Assembly: GCA_003385635.1 (NCBI GenBank)
Contig: QQUY01000001.1
Location: 806,001-870,000, forward strand
Reading direction: 5' to 3'
DNA: 64,000 nt
DNA from: Acidobacteriota bacterium
Lineage (GTDB): Bacteria > Acidobacteriota > Blastocatellia > Pyrinomonadales > Pyrinomonadaceae
Shown here: piece after piece, positions 34,758-46,730 of the stretch
Layout of the letters: each line of letters opens with the position of its first letter
Position numbering within the stretch: the stretch's first letter is position 1
Notes under the pieces: model-generated
What the model saw: only the letters and a program-made list of their open reading frames with translations
Database searches by the model: none
What the model was told of the DNA's origin: nothing
Made by a program: the position numbers and the translations under genes

Positions 34758-34895
34758 ACGGTGAGCAGAGAGCGGTGAGCGGTGAGCAGTGAGCGGTAAT
34801 CGGTGAGCAGTGAGCAGAGAGCGGTAAGCGGTGAGCAGTGAGCGGTGAGCAGTGAGCGGTGAGCGGTGAGCAGAGGGCCGTGAGCGGTAAGCGGA
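34747..34895. repeat. GTGAGCG/GTGAGCA heptamer array at the peptidase stop codon
   Basis: About 20 imperfect 7-bp units start inside the last codons of the M14 gene and supply its stop. It is the same family as the array at the folD stop. Confidence 0.88.
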
Positions 34896-35125
34896 ACGCA
34901 GAACCGTTTAGAGCAGCGCTTGCGCTGCAAAAGACGTGCGAAGCACGGCTGGATGCACAACAAGCTGAGTTATGTAGAGCAGCGCTTGCGGGTCGGCCTT
35001 CGGCCGAATATCAGATACCACATTTCAGATTAGAAACGGCAAATGAGACTGCCGTGCTGATGAGATCATTAACGCGCAACTTGAAACTTGAAACTTGAAA
35101 CTCGGAACTCGGAACCTGAAAAGCG
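34896..35125. repeat. gene-free stretch with GAGCAGCGCTTGCG copies and a CTTGAAA array
   Basis: Two copies of TAGAGCAGCGCTTGCG lie near 34909 and 34975, and GGTCGGCCTTCGGCCGA near 34992. A 7-bp array of CTTGAAA and CTCGGAA units (35080-35120) ends a few bases from the stop codon of the minus-strand kinase gene. Confidence 0.65.
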
Positions 35126-38100
35126 CTACGTCCGGATTTTGAAGTAAGGGCTTTTCTCTGATGTTCTCAGTTCAAGCCGTTCGGAGATCTCATTCTCGCG
35201 TTCCAACAGGTCTCTTACGCTTGCGGCATCTCCGGTCAGCGAACAATGAGTCGCAAAATTGTGCAGGGCGTGGGCAAGGTTGGCCTCCATCCCGACTTTT
35301 TCGAAGATCGCAATGCTATTCTCGAAACAGTCCGTTGCCGTGTGCGAGCCTTCCGATAGCTCGATGCTCTGGTTCAGGCGGGAAGCTGTGATGCCCAAAA
35401 CGCGCCAGGCCTCTCCCAATGTTTCCTGGTCCTCGTTCTTCTGAGACATTTCCAGGGATCGTGAGGCGGATGTCAATGATTCCTTTAGCTTGCCCTGTCC
35501 GATCTGTGCCTCGGATATGAAACGATACATCTCAGGCAAAAGAAAATATCCCTCTTCCCCTATATCGTCGACTATTGAAGTCAACTCGCTCTCCGCATCC
35601 GCATATTCGCCCAACAGGACCTTGGCACCACAGATGTTGCTCGAGACCATCAATTCATTTGTCCGGTTGCCGATCTCGCGGGCTATTTCCAGCGACTCTT
35701 CGTAAGACTCGATCGCCTTCTTTCCATCGCCCTGCATATAGGCCTGAAACCCCAGGCTGTTGAGTCCATTGCCCAGCGTTTTTAGATCGCCGTTCTTCCT
35801 GGACACCTCCACTTCGAGAAGTTCGTATTTTGAAGCCTCTTTAAATCTGCCAAGAAACATATTGGCCGCCGCAAGAAGGTGGAGGCTGTTTGCTTTGACC
35901 ATCGCCGCACCGTCTCCCACCTTGTCCAGCAATTTCAAGCATTCTTCAGCTATCTCAACCGCCTCGTCGAACCTTCCGAGCGAGATCAGCGAACGGCCCT
36001 GGCGGAAGAGTCCTTTTGCCTTCAGCATCGCTGCCCTTTTGCCTCCTGAATCACCGGAAATGCTGGCGAGACGGACGGCCGTTTTCGCGTTCTCGAGCGA
36101 ACTGCTGTTGTCGCCGTTTTCGAACCTCGAGATACTGAGCCCCCAGTGCGCCTCTGCCTGCCAAAGATCACTTCCGAGGCTCTTCGCGACTTCGAGCAGA
36201 TCGTTGAACACTTCGACCGCGTCTTTGAATCGGGCCTGTGCGTGAAGCACCAGACCCAGGTTCAGCTTGAATCCCATCACATCGTCCGGGTCCAATTCGC
36301 CGTAACTTTCATCGACGCGTAATTGGTCAGCAATCGCAAGCACCTTCAGGTAGAGTCTTTCAGCTGTATCCAGAGCGTGAGTTCGCCTCGCCTGGTCGCC
36401 AGCTTTTCCGTACCAGACCGCCGATCGTTCGAGGTTCCCAGCCTTCTCAAAGTGCTCGGCGATCTGAGCAAGATATTCGTTCTTTCGACGGTCCTTTGCA
36501 TTTGCGAGCCATTCAGCTGTTTCTAGATGCCATCGTCGTCGTTCCTCGATCAGCAGGGTTTCGTATGTCACGTCCCTCAGCAATGCGTGTTTGAAGACGA
36601 ACTCTATGGAATCATCAAAAGTAGACTTTTCTTTGCGGTAGAGAAGTTCCTTGCTGCGCAGAGACTCGAGGATGGTGGGTACGTTCACTTCGGTCTCGAA
36701 CCCTTTCAGTGCCGAGTCCCAGAAATCGCGTCCGATGACCGAGGCTCGCTGGAGAACGCGCATCTCCCAATGGGCGAGCTGGTCAAGCCGTGCCTGAAGT
36801 ACGCCGGTGAGCGTCGATGGGACGGAAATCCCGCCAAGCCGTTCCGAGTCGACGGTCCAGGAATCGCCGCGAGTGTCGATGACTGACTTCTCGATCAGCA
36901 TCTTCACGAGCTCTTCTACATAGAAGGGATTGCCCTCCGTATTGGAGACAAGAAGATCCCTAAGGTCTTCGGGGACGGAGTCGGCCTTTTGCAAGATCTC
37001 GGAGACCAGTTTGCCGCTCTCTCTTTTCGTAAGAGGCTGGAGATCAAGGCGCAGCCAGTTTTCTTTCCCTTCGCCGCGGTGCGGCCTCGATTCGAAAAAG
37101 TGAGGACGCGTGAGTTCGATCATCAGGATCGGACAATCCGCGCATTTCGTCGCGATGTGGTCGAGAAAGCCGACCGATTCATCGTCCGCCCAATGAAGGT
37201 CATCCAGATAGAGAACTGTGGGATGGCGGGTCGAAACCGACTCAAAAAGCTGGCAGGAATAAAGAAAGGCACGGTCCCGGATCTGCTTTTCGTCTCCTAT
37301 GATGTCTTTCAGGTGGGGTGATTCAGAAAAATCGAAACCAGTCAGATGGCCAATGAACGCCGCCTTCATCTCCACCTGGGAAGGATCTCCGAATCCGCTG
37401 TCCGGTTCACCCGCCAATCCGCGAACACCATCGACAAACTTTTCGAAAGCGATCTGCGGTGGATCGCTTTCCCCAATATCAAATCTGGAAGCGAACAGGT
37501 CTCTGATCAGCGAGAAAGGGGTCTCGCGCATTGCCTCAAATGCCCGCGCCTTGAAAACAAAATACTTGGCCGTTGCCAGCTCGATCCGGTCGTGGAATTC
37601 GAAAAGAAGCCGTGACTTGCCAATGCCGGCCTCACCGACGATTGTGACTACTTGCAGTTCCTTGTCTTCCGCAGCCGCATCAAGCGCACCCTGAAGTCTT
37701 ATCAGTTCTGCTTCGCGGCCGACCAAATGCGTCTCGATCCCTTCGACACCGCGCGTCCCCATTCGAAATGCCCTCGGTTTTACGCCGAAGACAGCGTAGG
37801 TCCTTTTCGCACGGTTTCCCTGGCCGAGCCTCGATCCCGGCTTGAGATACGTTTCCCGGGCCTTGAACACTCCGCGAACGTGGCGGTAGGTGTCGTGCGA
37901 GATCAAGATCTCACCGGGTGAAGACTTCGACAATAGGCGCCTCGCGGAGTTCACTGCAGTACCAGACGTCAGAAACTCCCCTGTGTCACGGCTGTTGCCG
38001 ACCATCACCGTGCCGGTGCTTATTCCTGCTCTGAGCAGACCCGCCTGTTCGAGTTGTTCCTGGTCCGCCTTCGAAAGATGGAGAATCGAAGACAGCTGAT

Positions 38101-39346
38101 CTTCGAGAACGACGTTAAGGGACTGCTTAAGATCGAGGGCGGTCCTGACGGCGTTCTCGGGATCGCTCTCGCTCGTTCTCTCGGATCCCCAGATGGCAAG
38201 TCCGGTCCACGAAAGCCGTTCACCGATCTTTCCGCCTGCCTTATCGATCCGCTGGCCGAGAAGGTCCCATATCTGGTTGACGATCTCCAACGATTCCTCG
38301 GGTTCAAGTTCCTCGAGCAAATCCCCTATTGCCGATGCGTCGACGAACATTGCGGTCACCTGGCGGCGCTGTCCGGAAAAGGACAGGGAGCTGCCTTCCC
38401 GTGTCGAAGCCTTGTTCCGTATGATCGTCCTTGCGTCCGAAGAAGGCACGGCAGGGGGGAACGCTTCTGTGAATCCCGCCGCGAGCCTCTCGAGGCTTTC
38501 TGCGATCACACTTGTGCTCGACGGCCTTTTATCAGGGGATTTTCGCAGGCACGCTGTTACGAGTTCGACCAATTCGCTGGAAAGTCCGGGAGCAACCTCG
38601 GAGAGGGGGACCGGATCGCTGTGAACGATCTTGTGCAGCGAATCGATCGCGATGTCAGATTCGAACGCTTTCTGTCTCGCGATCGCCTCATAGAGAATGC
38701 AGCCGAACGAAAAGATGTCGGATCTGTGGTCGATCTCGCGCAGTCCCTTCGCCTGCTCCGGGGACATGTATCCGAGCGTTCCGAGGATCATCCCGGATCG
38801 CGATCGATGCTGCTGCAGTTCGTGGAGGACCGTTTCGGTGTCGGTCAGCTTGGCAAGTCCGAAATCCAGGATCTTTGCGTAACCGTCGTCAGAGACCATT
38901 ATGTTCTCCGGTTTCAGGTCCCTGTGAACGATCCCTGCACTGTGCGCCTTGGAAAGTCCTTTCGCAACCTGTGCAAGAAATTGGATGATCTTTGAATCCC
39001 GGGCCTTGTTCGAGTAGATCAGTTCGTCAAATGTACTCCCTTCGACGAATTCCATTGAGATGTAATGGACCGGCCTACCACCTTCGTCCTCGGCCTCACC
39101 GAGTTCGTAGACGGTCAGGATATGTGGATGATTGAGTGCGGACGCGGACCGGGCCTCGTGCTTGAACCTCTCCACACGGTCCCTGTCCTTCACTACATCC
39201 GAGGAAAGGACCTTTAGCGCCACAGGCCGTGCCAGACGGGAGTCGCGGGCAAGATAAACGGTCCCCATTCCCCCTTCACCGAGCACTTTTTCGATCTGGT
39301 ATCGGCCGAGTTCGCGGGGAAAGTTCTGGCCTTTGGCATGCGACAT
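35126..39346 (-). CDS. Ser/Thr protein kinase with degenerate cyclase domain, STAND ATPase and TPR repeats
   Basis: The 1406-residue protein starts (Met at 39346) with a Hanks-type kinase at about residues 15-285, with GEGGMGTVY, HRDLKPEN, DFGLAKL and the APE-equivalent SPEQAKG. A class III cyclase-like domain follows (about 325-510). The first metal Asp region is FVDASAIGDL, but the usual GDG of the second metal site is replaced by SWT, so catalysis is doubtful. An AAA/STAND ATPase comes next, with GEAGIGKS and VLYLDDLHWAD, and then about 500 residues of TPR repeats. It should act as a cytosolic signal integrator. A longer in-frame start at 39448 adds 34 unlikely residues. Confidence 0.88.
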   Translation of the reverse strand: MSHAKGQNFPRELGRYQIEKVLGEGGMGTVYLARDSRLARPVALKVLSSDVVKDRDRVERFKHEARSASALNHPHILTVYELGEAEDEGGRPVHYISMEFVEGSTFDELIYSNKARDSKIIQFLAQVAKGLSKAHSAGIVHRDLKPENIMVSDDGYAKILDFGLAKLTDTETVLHELQQHRSRSGMILGTLGYMSPEQAKGLREIDHRSDIFSFGCILYEAIARQKAFESDIAIDSLHKIVHSDPVPLSEVAPGLSSELVELVTACLRKSPDKRPSSTSVIAESLERLAAGFTEAFPPAVPSSDARTIIRNKASTREGSSLSFSGQRRQVTAMFVDASAIGDLLEELEPEESLEIVNQIWDLLGQRIDKAGGKIGERLSWTGLAIWGSERTSESDPENAVRTALDLKQSLNVVLEDQLSSILHLSKADQEQLEQAGLLRAGISTGTVMVGNSRDTGEFLTSGTAVNSARRLLSKSSPGEILISHDTYRHVRGVFKARETYLKPGSRLGQGNRAKRTYAVFGVKPRAFRMGTRGVEGIETHLVGREAELIRLQGALDAAAEDKELQVVTIVGEAGIGKSRLLFEFHDRIELATAKYFVFKARAFEAMRETPFSLIRDLFASRFDIGESDPPQIAFEKFVDGVRGLAGEPDSGFGDPSQVEMKAAFIGHLTGFDFSESPHLKDIIGDEKQIRDRAFLYSCQLFESVSTRHPTVLYLDDLHWADDESVGFLDHIATKCADCPILMIELTRPHFFESRPHRGEGKENWLRLDLQPLTKRESGKLVSEILQKADSVPEDLRDLLVSNTEGNPFYVEELVKMLIEKSVIDTRGDSWTVDSERLGGISVPSTLTGVLQARLDQLAHWEMRVLQRASVIGRDFWDSALKGFETEVNVPTILESLRSKELLYRKEKSTFDDSIEFVFKHALLRDVTYETLLIEERRRWHLETAEWLANAKDRRKNEYLAQIAEHFEKAGNLERSAVWYGKAGDQARRTHALDTAERLYLKVLAIADQLRVDESYGELDPDDVMGFKLNLGLVLHAQARFKDAVEVFNDLLEVAKSLGSDLWQAEAHWGLSISRFENGDNSSSLENAKTAVRLASISGDSGGKRAAMLKAKGLFRQGRSLISLGRFDEAVEIAEECLKLLDKVGDGAAMVKANSLHLLAAANMFLGRFKEASKYELLEVEVSRKNGDLKTLGNGLNSLGFQAYMQGDGKKAIESYEESLEIAREIGNRTNELMVSSNICGAKVLLGEYADAESELTSIVDDIGEEGYFLLPEMYRFISEAQIGQGKLKESLTSASRSLEMSQKNEDQETLGEAWRVLGITASRLNQSIELSEGSHTATDCFENSIAIFEKVGMEANLAHALHNFATHCSLTGDAASVRDLLERENEISERLELRTSEKSPYFKIRT

Positions 39347-39471
39347 AGAAAATGACTTAAAAGAAGGGTCTTCGGTAAGCCCATGAAAATTCGACGGAGC
39401 CCGGTAAACAAAATGCAGCCCCGGGCTCTTTGTCAGGAGCTCCGGCACTCAGCTGAATTGACGGCCTTCGG

Positions 39472-39691
39472 CCGAATTCCAGATTTCAAATTTCAGATTT
39501 CAAATGGCCAAGATCTGAGTGCACAAGAAGTTACCTTTCAGAAATCCTTACAAGCCTCCGAACTCGGAACTCGGAAGTTGTCCGAATTCCAGATTTCAAA
39601 TTTCAGATTTCAAATGGCCAAGAACTGAATGCACAAGAATTTCCCTTTCAGAAATCCTTAGAAGCCTCCGAACTTGGAACCTGGAACTTGG
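39472..39691. repeat. 110-bp tandem duplication with heptamer ends
   Basis: Two adjacent copies begin with CCGAATTCCAGATTTCAAAT at 39472 and 39582, a period of 110 bp, and differ by a few substitutions. Each contains ATTTCAA/ATTTCAG heptamers at the start and GGAACTC or GGAACTT heptamers at the end. Confidence 0.85.
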
Positions 39692-39719
39692 AACCTAAGA
39701 TCGTTCAGATCCGTGGTTC

Positions 39720-39748
39720 AAAAATGAAGGGCGGCCGGAGCCGCCCTT
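39720..39748 (-). terminator. terminator after the DUF3857 operon
   Basis: AAGGGCGGC and GCCGCCCTT form a perfect 9-bp stem with a 4-base loop, followed on the minus strand by CATTTTT. Confidence 0.88.
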
Positions 39749-39752
39749 GTTC

Positions 39753-41726
39753 CTAATCCCTTATCAGGACAACTACCGCCTGCTCGGCATCGAGGACCTT
39801 GCTGAAGAAGTCCCTGACCGTCGAATACTTCTCTGCGGGCACGATCCTGTTTTCCAGCTGCATCCTTCGTTCGTAAAGGAGCTTGCCATCCTTGATCTCG
39901 AATTTCGTCGAGTAGGAGCCGAACGGAGTCTCGATCGAGGCATTCTCTGGTATCTCGTCGACCGAAAATCCTTCCGGGAGCGCGATCTGGGAAGATTCCA
40001 CGAACGAAGTCGATTCCATCTGTACAGGCGTCTTCCGGTCCTTCTCGGTCAGGTAGATGGAGCGCGCGCGGTTCACGATCGCGGGACGGAATATCAAAAG
40101 ACGGTTCTGCATCAACTGGCCGTAGGCAGGGGCTTCGAAATCGACCTTGAGATCGAACTTCGATTCAAGGAACCTGTCATTTGTCTCGAAACTCACAAGG
40201 CGGGCGGCCGTGGCGCCGCTGGTCAGCCAGCCTTCAAGCGCCTTTCGGTAATCGTCCTTCGCGTTCTTCTTGAAAAGCAATCGCTCATAGGTCGAGGACT
40301 GGCCCTGCGTAAGCTCGGTGATCGTTCCGCTGATGCTTCCGTTCTCGTTCAGCTTTGCGCTTACGGTTCGCGACAGACCGTTCGCTTCCGCGGGAATGAT
40401 CGGCATCTCGACAAGCGAACCGGCCTCGCCTGCAAAGATCAAGGCATTACTGCCCTGAAGATAAGAAGGCAGGTCGCCGACAGGTGTCAGGTCGTCAGTC
40501 GAGTCAAACATCAGAAGGCGCCCGAGTTGCTCGTGCTCGATCACTGCGTGCGAATGCGTCTCTGCGCCTATCCTTATCGCGATGATGCAGTGATTGAACT
40601 GTCTCGGTGAAGCCCACTCCCTTCTCACGAAGGTCGGATCGCCCGAGTAAATAGCGACGGGATATGCTTCGATCTTCAGGGCTTTCAACATCGCCCGCAT
40701 CAATGTGGCTTTGTCCTTACAGTCTCCGTAGCCCCGGTCGAGAACAAGGTCCGAAGCCCTCGGCCGATATCCGTTTCCGTGTCCGACGCCTATGTCGATC
40801 GCGATGTACTGCAGGTTCTGGACGTATTGTCCGATCGCCTTGATCTTTTCGAGCTCGGTTTCCAGGCCGGCGGTCAGCTCGCGTGCTTTCGCAGCAATCT
40901 CATCATTCAAGACGACCTTTTCGTCATACATCGGGGTCGCCCAAAGCGAGACGTCTTTCCAGTCGCCGAAGACTTTGTTGGCTACCGGTGCGTTGGTATC
41001 GGGTGTGAAATTCACCGCAACGAACGGCGCGAGATTGGTCACTGTCGGGCTCAGCGGCTCCGGCGGGATCGGATCCAGATTCCGCATCTCCCAAATGTAG
41101 GTGGTGCCCGAAACGTTCGGTTCAAAGTTTTCGTGATTGAAGACACGGCTGTTCGCAGTCCATCCGCTCGGAAGGTCAAGCTGATAGCGAGAATGGATCG
41201 TTGGAAGCCGGGTCTGGAACTGAAACGTATCCTGGTAGAAAAGCGGCTTGTACTCGGAGGTCACCGTATAGCCGAAAACCGACCCCACGCCTACCTCGCC
41301 GGACGCATCGATCACCTTTACGCGCCCTTCGTTATATACGTCGTCGGGATCGGAAATAATGTCGAGCATCTCCTTCTTTGAGTACTCTCTGACACTTCCG
41401 CGCCCGTCAATCGTCCACGCTTCAAAGTCGGATATCTTCTCTGTACTTGCAAGATAGAAGACCCTTGCCGCTGCGAGTCCTCTGCCTTCAAGCGTTAGGA
41501 TCCGGATCGCATACTTGTTAAGGATCTTGAGATCGCCATCACTTTCGACCATCACCCTTTGTTCGTTCAGAAGAACGACGGCGGGCACATCCTTTTCGTA
41601 GCTTGGGACGTTTACTGACGCGGCCTGGAGCAGCCAGGCCGGTGCCTTGTCGACCGTCCTGGCTGAAACAGCGACCGCCGAGAGAGAAATAATCAGTGAG
41701 AGCAAAAGTAAAGATCTTCGATACAT
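39753..41726 (-). CDS. exported DUF3857 and transglutaminase-domain protein (intact active site)
   Basis: A signal peptide (ending VSAR near residue 23) precedes a DUF3857 beta domain (about 50-230) and a transglutaminase-like domain (about 275-410). The Cys-His-Asp set is present: RGYGDCKDKATL, FNHCIIAI and MFDSTDD. A C-terminal beta-rich domain closes the protein. It may cut or crosslink proteins or peptides at the cell surface. AAGAGG precedes the ATG. It lies 85 bp downstream of a related gene with which it forms an operon. Confidence 0.83.
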   Translation of the reverse strand: MYRRSLLLLSLIISLSAVAVSARTVDKAPAWLLQAASVNVPSYEKDVPAVVLLNEQRVMVESDGDLKILNKYAIRILTLEGRGLAAARVFYLASTEKISDFEAWTIDGRGSVREYSKKEMLDIISDPDDVYNEGRVKVIDASGEVGVGSVFGYTVTSEYKPLFYQDTFQFQTRLPTIHSRYQLDLPSGWTANSRVFNHENFEPNVSGTTYIWEMRNLDPIPPEPLSPTVTNLAPFVAVNFTPDTNAPVANKVFGDWKDVSLWATPMYDEKVVLNDEIAAKARELTAGLETELEKIKAIGQYVQNLQYIAIDIGVGHGNGYRPRASDLVLDRGYGDCKDKATLMRAMLKALKIEAYPVAIYSGDPTFVRREWASPRQFNHCIIAIRIGAETHSHAVIEHEQLGRLLMFDSTDDLTPVGDLPSYLQGSNALIFAGEAGSLVEMPIIPAEANGLSRTVSAKLNENGSISGTITELTQGQSSTYERLLFKKNAKDDYRKALEGWLTSGATAARLVSFETNDRFLESKFDLKVDFEAPAYGQLMQNRLLIFRPAIVNRARSIYLTEKDRKTPVQMESTSFVESSQIALPEGFSVDEIPENASIETPFGSYSTKFEIKDGKLLYERRMQLENRIVPAEKYSTVRDFFSKVLDAEQAVVVLIRD

Positions 41727-41811
41727 ACCGACCTCTTGCGTGCTATGCGAAACAGGACTGAAGACCGGGCAGCCCTGTTGCGCGTTGTTTGATCTTCCGG
41801 CCTAGGAATGT

Positions 41812-43791
41812 TTATTCGGCCACTTCCTTTTTCAAAGTAAGCGTGTGGGTGTCTGCCTTGTGAAAGGCGTCGAACATCATCTTGACAGGCGCATAGGATT
41901 CGACGGGGAAGAGGATGTTTCCGCCTCCTCCGAAGAAGAACTCCCGCTTGTACTTGATCTCGTTCGAGTTCTGGTCAATGCCGATGTCTATCTTCAGCGA
42001 TCCGACACCGCTTCTATCGGCGAGGGGCGAAGGCTTCTCGCCTGCATCGATCACGAACCCTTCAGGCAGCTTGATGCTGATCTCGTCGGTCTCCGACCAG
42101 GGGAACTGGAAATAAAGCGGGTAGTTTCTTGCCGTGCTTGCGAATCTCGGAGAGGAACCGTATTCAAAAACACCCGGCTGCAAGAATATGCGCGATCCGG
42201 TCTTCTGTGCATAGTTCGGAACGCGGATCTTGTACTTATAGACGAAGGGTTTCTCGGGCTCGTTAAGATTCTCGATCGCGACCGAGTTTACTTCCGCGGT
42301 ACTGGTTCTCTCTTTGACGTTCTCTTTGAGAAATTCTTCCCTTTGATTTTGTGAAACGTCGTAGTTCTTGATCCTCTGCCGGTAGGCGAGATGTCCTGTG
42401 TATTCCACCGCAACCGTGCCTTCGAGAGTACCGTCGGCGTCAAGCGTAAAGTCGCCCCTTCGCTTGGCGTTCGAGTAATTGTAACCGCTCATCGGCGTCC
42501 TGGTCGTTACGTAATCTTTGTACGCAAGAAGGAAAACAGCGGAGTTCTCCTCGTACCAAACCAATGAATCAAACGGGACGAACGGGTCTCCCGGATCGAA
42601 ATAGTGCCAGCCGTCCGCAAACTTGATCCCGACTGCAGCAAGGTGAATAAAGGAGGGATGCGCCTTTCCGGGATTGAAGAAGAGTTCGCTACGGTCACCC
42701 GTAAACGCGATTCTCGTATCAAATCCGGCGGCGTCAGCAAGGGAGGCGAACAGCTTGTTTATCTCGAAAGAGCGACCCTGCATATTCTTGTAGGTGTCGT
42801 CGTCATCCTTGTTCAGCTTTATTTCGTCAAGATCAGTTTCAGAGATCTCGGGTGAGAAGCTTAGGTTTTTGACCTTTCTCTGACAAAACTCAAACAGCTT
42901 CCTGATCTTCTCTTCATCACTGCTTGCTGAGCCTATGATCTCGTCTGCGGCCGCCTTCATCTTCTTGCCGGGCTTGAGAGTGTCCTTAATGTCGAACGCC
43001 TTGGCGACGTAGTAGCTGACTGTTGACCAGAAGTCGGATGTTGAAACGGTCTCGCTTCTGGTCTGCATATAGTAGACAAGAAGCCACTTCCGAACCTCGT
43101 CTTCGGGCGGCATATAAGGCTCTTCCTTGAGCGCGGGAACGTTGTTCATGTCAACCTTGTAGTAACCGCCCTTTACCTTCTCAAACTCGTTGCCCTCGAG
43201 GTTAAACCTGAGGTTCATGAAGGAACCGTAAGGCTTGAAATGGTAGGAGACATACTGCATCGGGATATCACGCTGAAAAACCATCCGCATGTCGTCAGCA
43301 GAACTGCCCCGGTGGACTTCTTTGTAGCGATACTCAACCAGGACTCCGGGCTCGATGTTCGGAACTGCAAAGGACTTCGACTTCACTTTAACGTCGTTCG
43401 CCTTTACTACCTCACGGTCGAAAATGCTGTTCTTGTCCAATTCGACTATCGATCCGTCGGGTCTGATCACCCGGGCCTCGATGTCCTTGATCTTGATCCC
43501 TTTCATATACGGGATGTCTACTTTGCTGAACTTCTCGCGGCCGCGTTCATTAAAGATCTTTACGCGAACGTAGTGACGCATAACCAGGTTTTCAGACGCA
43601 TCGTCTACCTTCACTTCCCAGAAGATCGCCTCGGCATCGGCATCGGCTTCAACCTTTCCCTTGGTCATGGAAAGCTCAGCGGGAGTCACCTCGCGCCAAT
43701 CGTCGAAGAACGGCGGGGAAGAGGCGGAAACCAGCAGGGACAACAGCAGAATTGCAACGAAAGTAAAAGCTTTCGAGGGCACAAACGACAT
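41812..43791 (-). CDS. exported DUF3857 and transglutaminase-fold protein lacking the catalytic Cys
   Basis: The start at MSFVPSKAF has an AAGGAG site upstream and gives a signal peptide ending SASS. The 659-residue protein has the same order of domains as the next gene of the operon. At the place of the GDCKDKA active-site block it reads GRSFEINKLFASLADAAGF, so the nucleophilic Cys is replaced by Ser. His and Asp positions (HPSFIHLAAV, YFDPGDP) are still recognisable. It is probably a non-catalytic or altered partner of its intact paralogue. A longer frame start at 44094 has no support. Confidence 0.78.
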   Translation of the reverse strand: MSFVPSKAFTFVAILLLSLLVSASSPPFFDDWREVTPAELSMTKGKVEADADAEAIFWEVKVDDASENLVMRHYVRVKIFNERGREKFSKVDIPYMKGIKIKDIEARVIRPDGSIVELDKNSIFDREVVKANDVKVKSKSFAVPNIEPGVLVEYRYKEVHRGSSADDMRMVFQRDIPMQYVSYHFKPYGSFMNLRFNLEGNEFEKVKGGYYKVDMNNVPALKEEPYMPPEDEVRKWLLVYYMQTRSETVSTSDFWSTVSYYVAKAFDIKDTLKPGKKMKAAADEIIGSASSDEEKIRKLFEFCQRKVKNLSFSPEISETDLDEIKLNKDDDDTYKNMQGRSFEINKLFASLADAAGFDTRIAFTGDRSELFFNPGKAHPSFIHLAAVGIKFADGWHYFDPGDPFVPFDSLVWYEENSAVFLLAYKDYVTTRTPMSGYNYSNAKRRGDFTLDADGTLEGTVAVEYTGHLAYRQRIKNYDVSQNQREEFLKENVKERTSTAEVNSVAIENLNEPEKPFVYKYKIRVPNYAQKTGSRIFLQPGVFEYGSSPRFASTARNYPLYFQFPWSETDEISIKLPEGFVIDAGEKPSPLADRSGVGSLKIDIGIDQNSNEIKYKREFFFGGGGNILFPVESYAPVKMMFDAFHKADTHTLTLKKEVAE

Positions 43792-44402
43792 TTTGATACT
43801 CCTTAGATGTTTCGTGTTCGGTCCGATGGAAGGACGCAAAGTCACCTTAGGGACGAGGTCTCCATCCACGAGGTCCTTTTTGAAGGGATTTTCACACTGA
43901 AATATAGCGTTAAATGGTTCGAATTTGCAACGTATATTCGGATATCTTGAGGCTTCGCGCCCGAAACCCTTTATGAATGAAGATGTTTCCGATCTTCCGC
44001 TAATTCGAAAATCTTGAATACAAGATCCGAAAGGTGTCTGCAAGGTGCTGTAAACAATGGGGCTACGCGGTTCGAGTCGGACCGGAGGGCTCAAGCCCCG
44101 ATTGCAGGAAGGAAAAAGGTCCGCAAAATCTGTTCTGCGGAGGGCTTTTGAGGCGTGAAAAAATAGTCAGGAGTCTTCTACATCTGTCGGATATAAGGCG
44201 ATGGGTCAGATCGAATTGAGGTTTGCTTGACCTTTTCACACATTCCTGTCGCGATCGGCTGGCGCAAACTGAAGTTCGCGCGACGTATCTACGACACGCT
44301 TCAGCTTGTCGCATCCCTTCGCCACACGCTTCGGGCGCAAACTGAATTTCGCGAAACCGGACACTCGGCCGCACAACAATAGCTTCGTATCTCTTACTTC
44401 TC
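43792..44402. other. gene-free stretch with direct repeats and a terminator-like hairpin
   Basis: No gene is convincing. Two direct copies of GGCGCAAACTGAAGTTCGCG (44261 and, with one change, 44334) lie 73 bp apart. A minus-strand hairpin TCCGCA/TGCGGA followed by TTTTT (44113-44141) could end a small RNA or readthrough from katG. Confidence 0.45.
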
Positions 44403-44437
44403 AAAAAAATGGCCCGCCGATCGATGAACGGCGGGCC
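44403..44437 (-). terminator. katG terminator
   Basis: GGCCCGCCG and CGGCGGGCC form a perfect 9-bp stem with a 9-base loop, followed by ATTTTTTT on the minus strand, 24 bp after the katG stop. Confidence 0.92.
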
Positions 44438-44460
44438 GAAGTACAATCACTGTGGTGAAC

Positions 44461-46695
<2,235 letters not shown>

Positions 46696-46700
46696 TTAGG

Positions 46701-46730
46701 ATTATAATAATTCTAATTTGGGTAAGTTAT
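46701..46730 (-). promoter_or_regulatory. katG promoter with PerR-type box
   Basis: The segment TTATAATAATTCTAA (46702-46716) differs at one base from the PerR consensus TTATAATNATTATAA. It contains a minus-strand TATAAT (46701-46706) that can serve as the -10. The -35 is weak. Binding of PerR here would block transcription of katG until peroxide is sensed. Confidence 0.7.

Noticed and set aside
44063..44446. 127-residue minus-strand ORF next to katG
   Set aside because: It overlaps the katG terminator and direct repeats, has irregular composition and no ribosome binding site.
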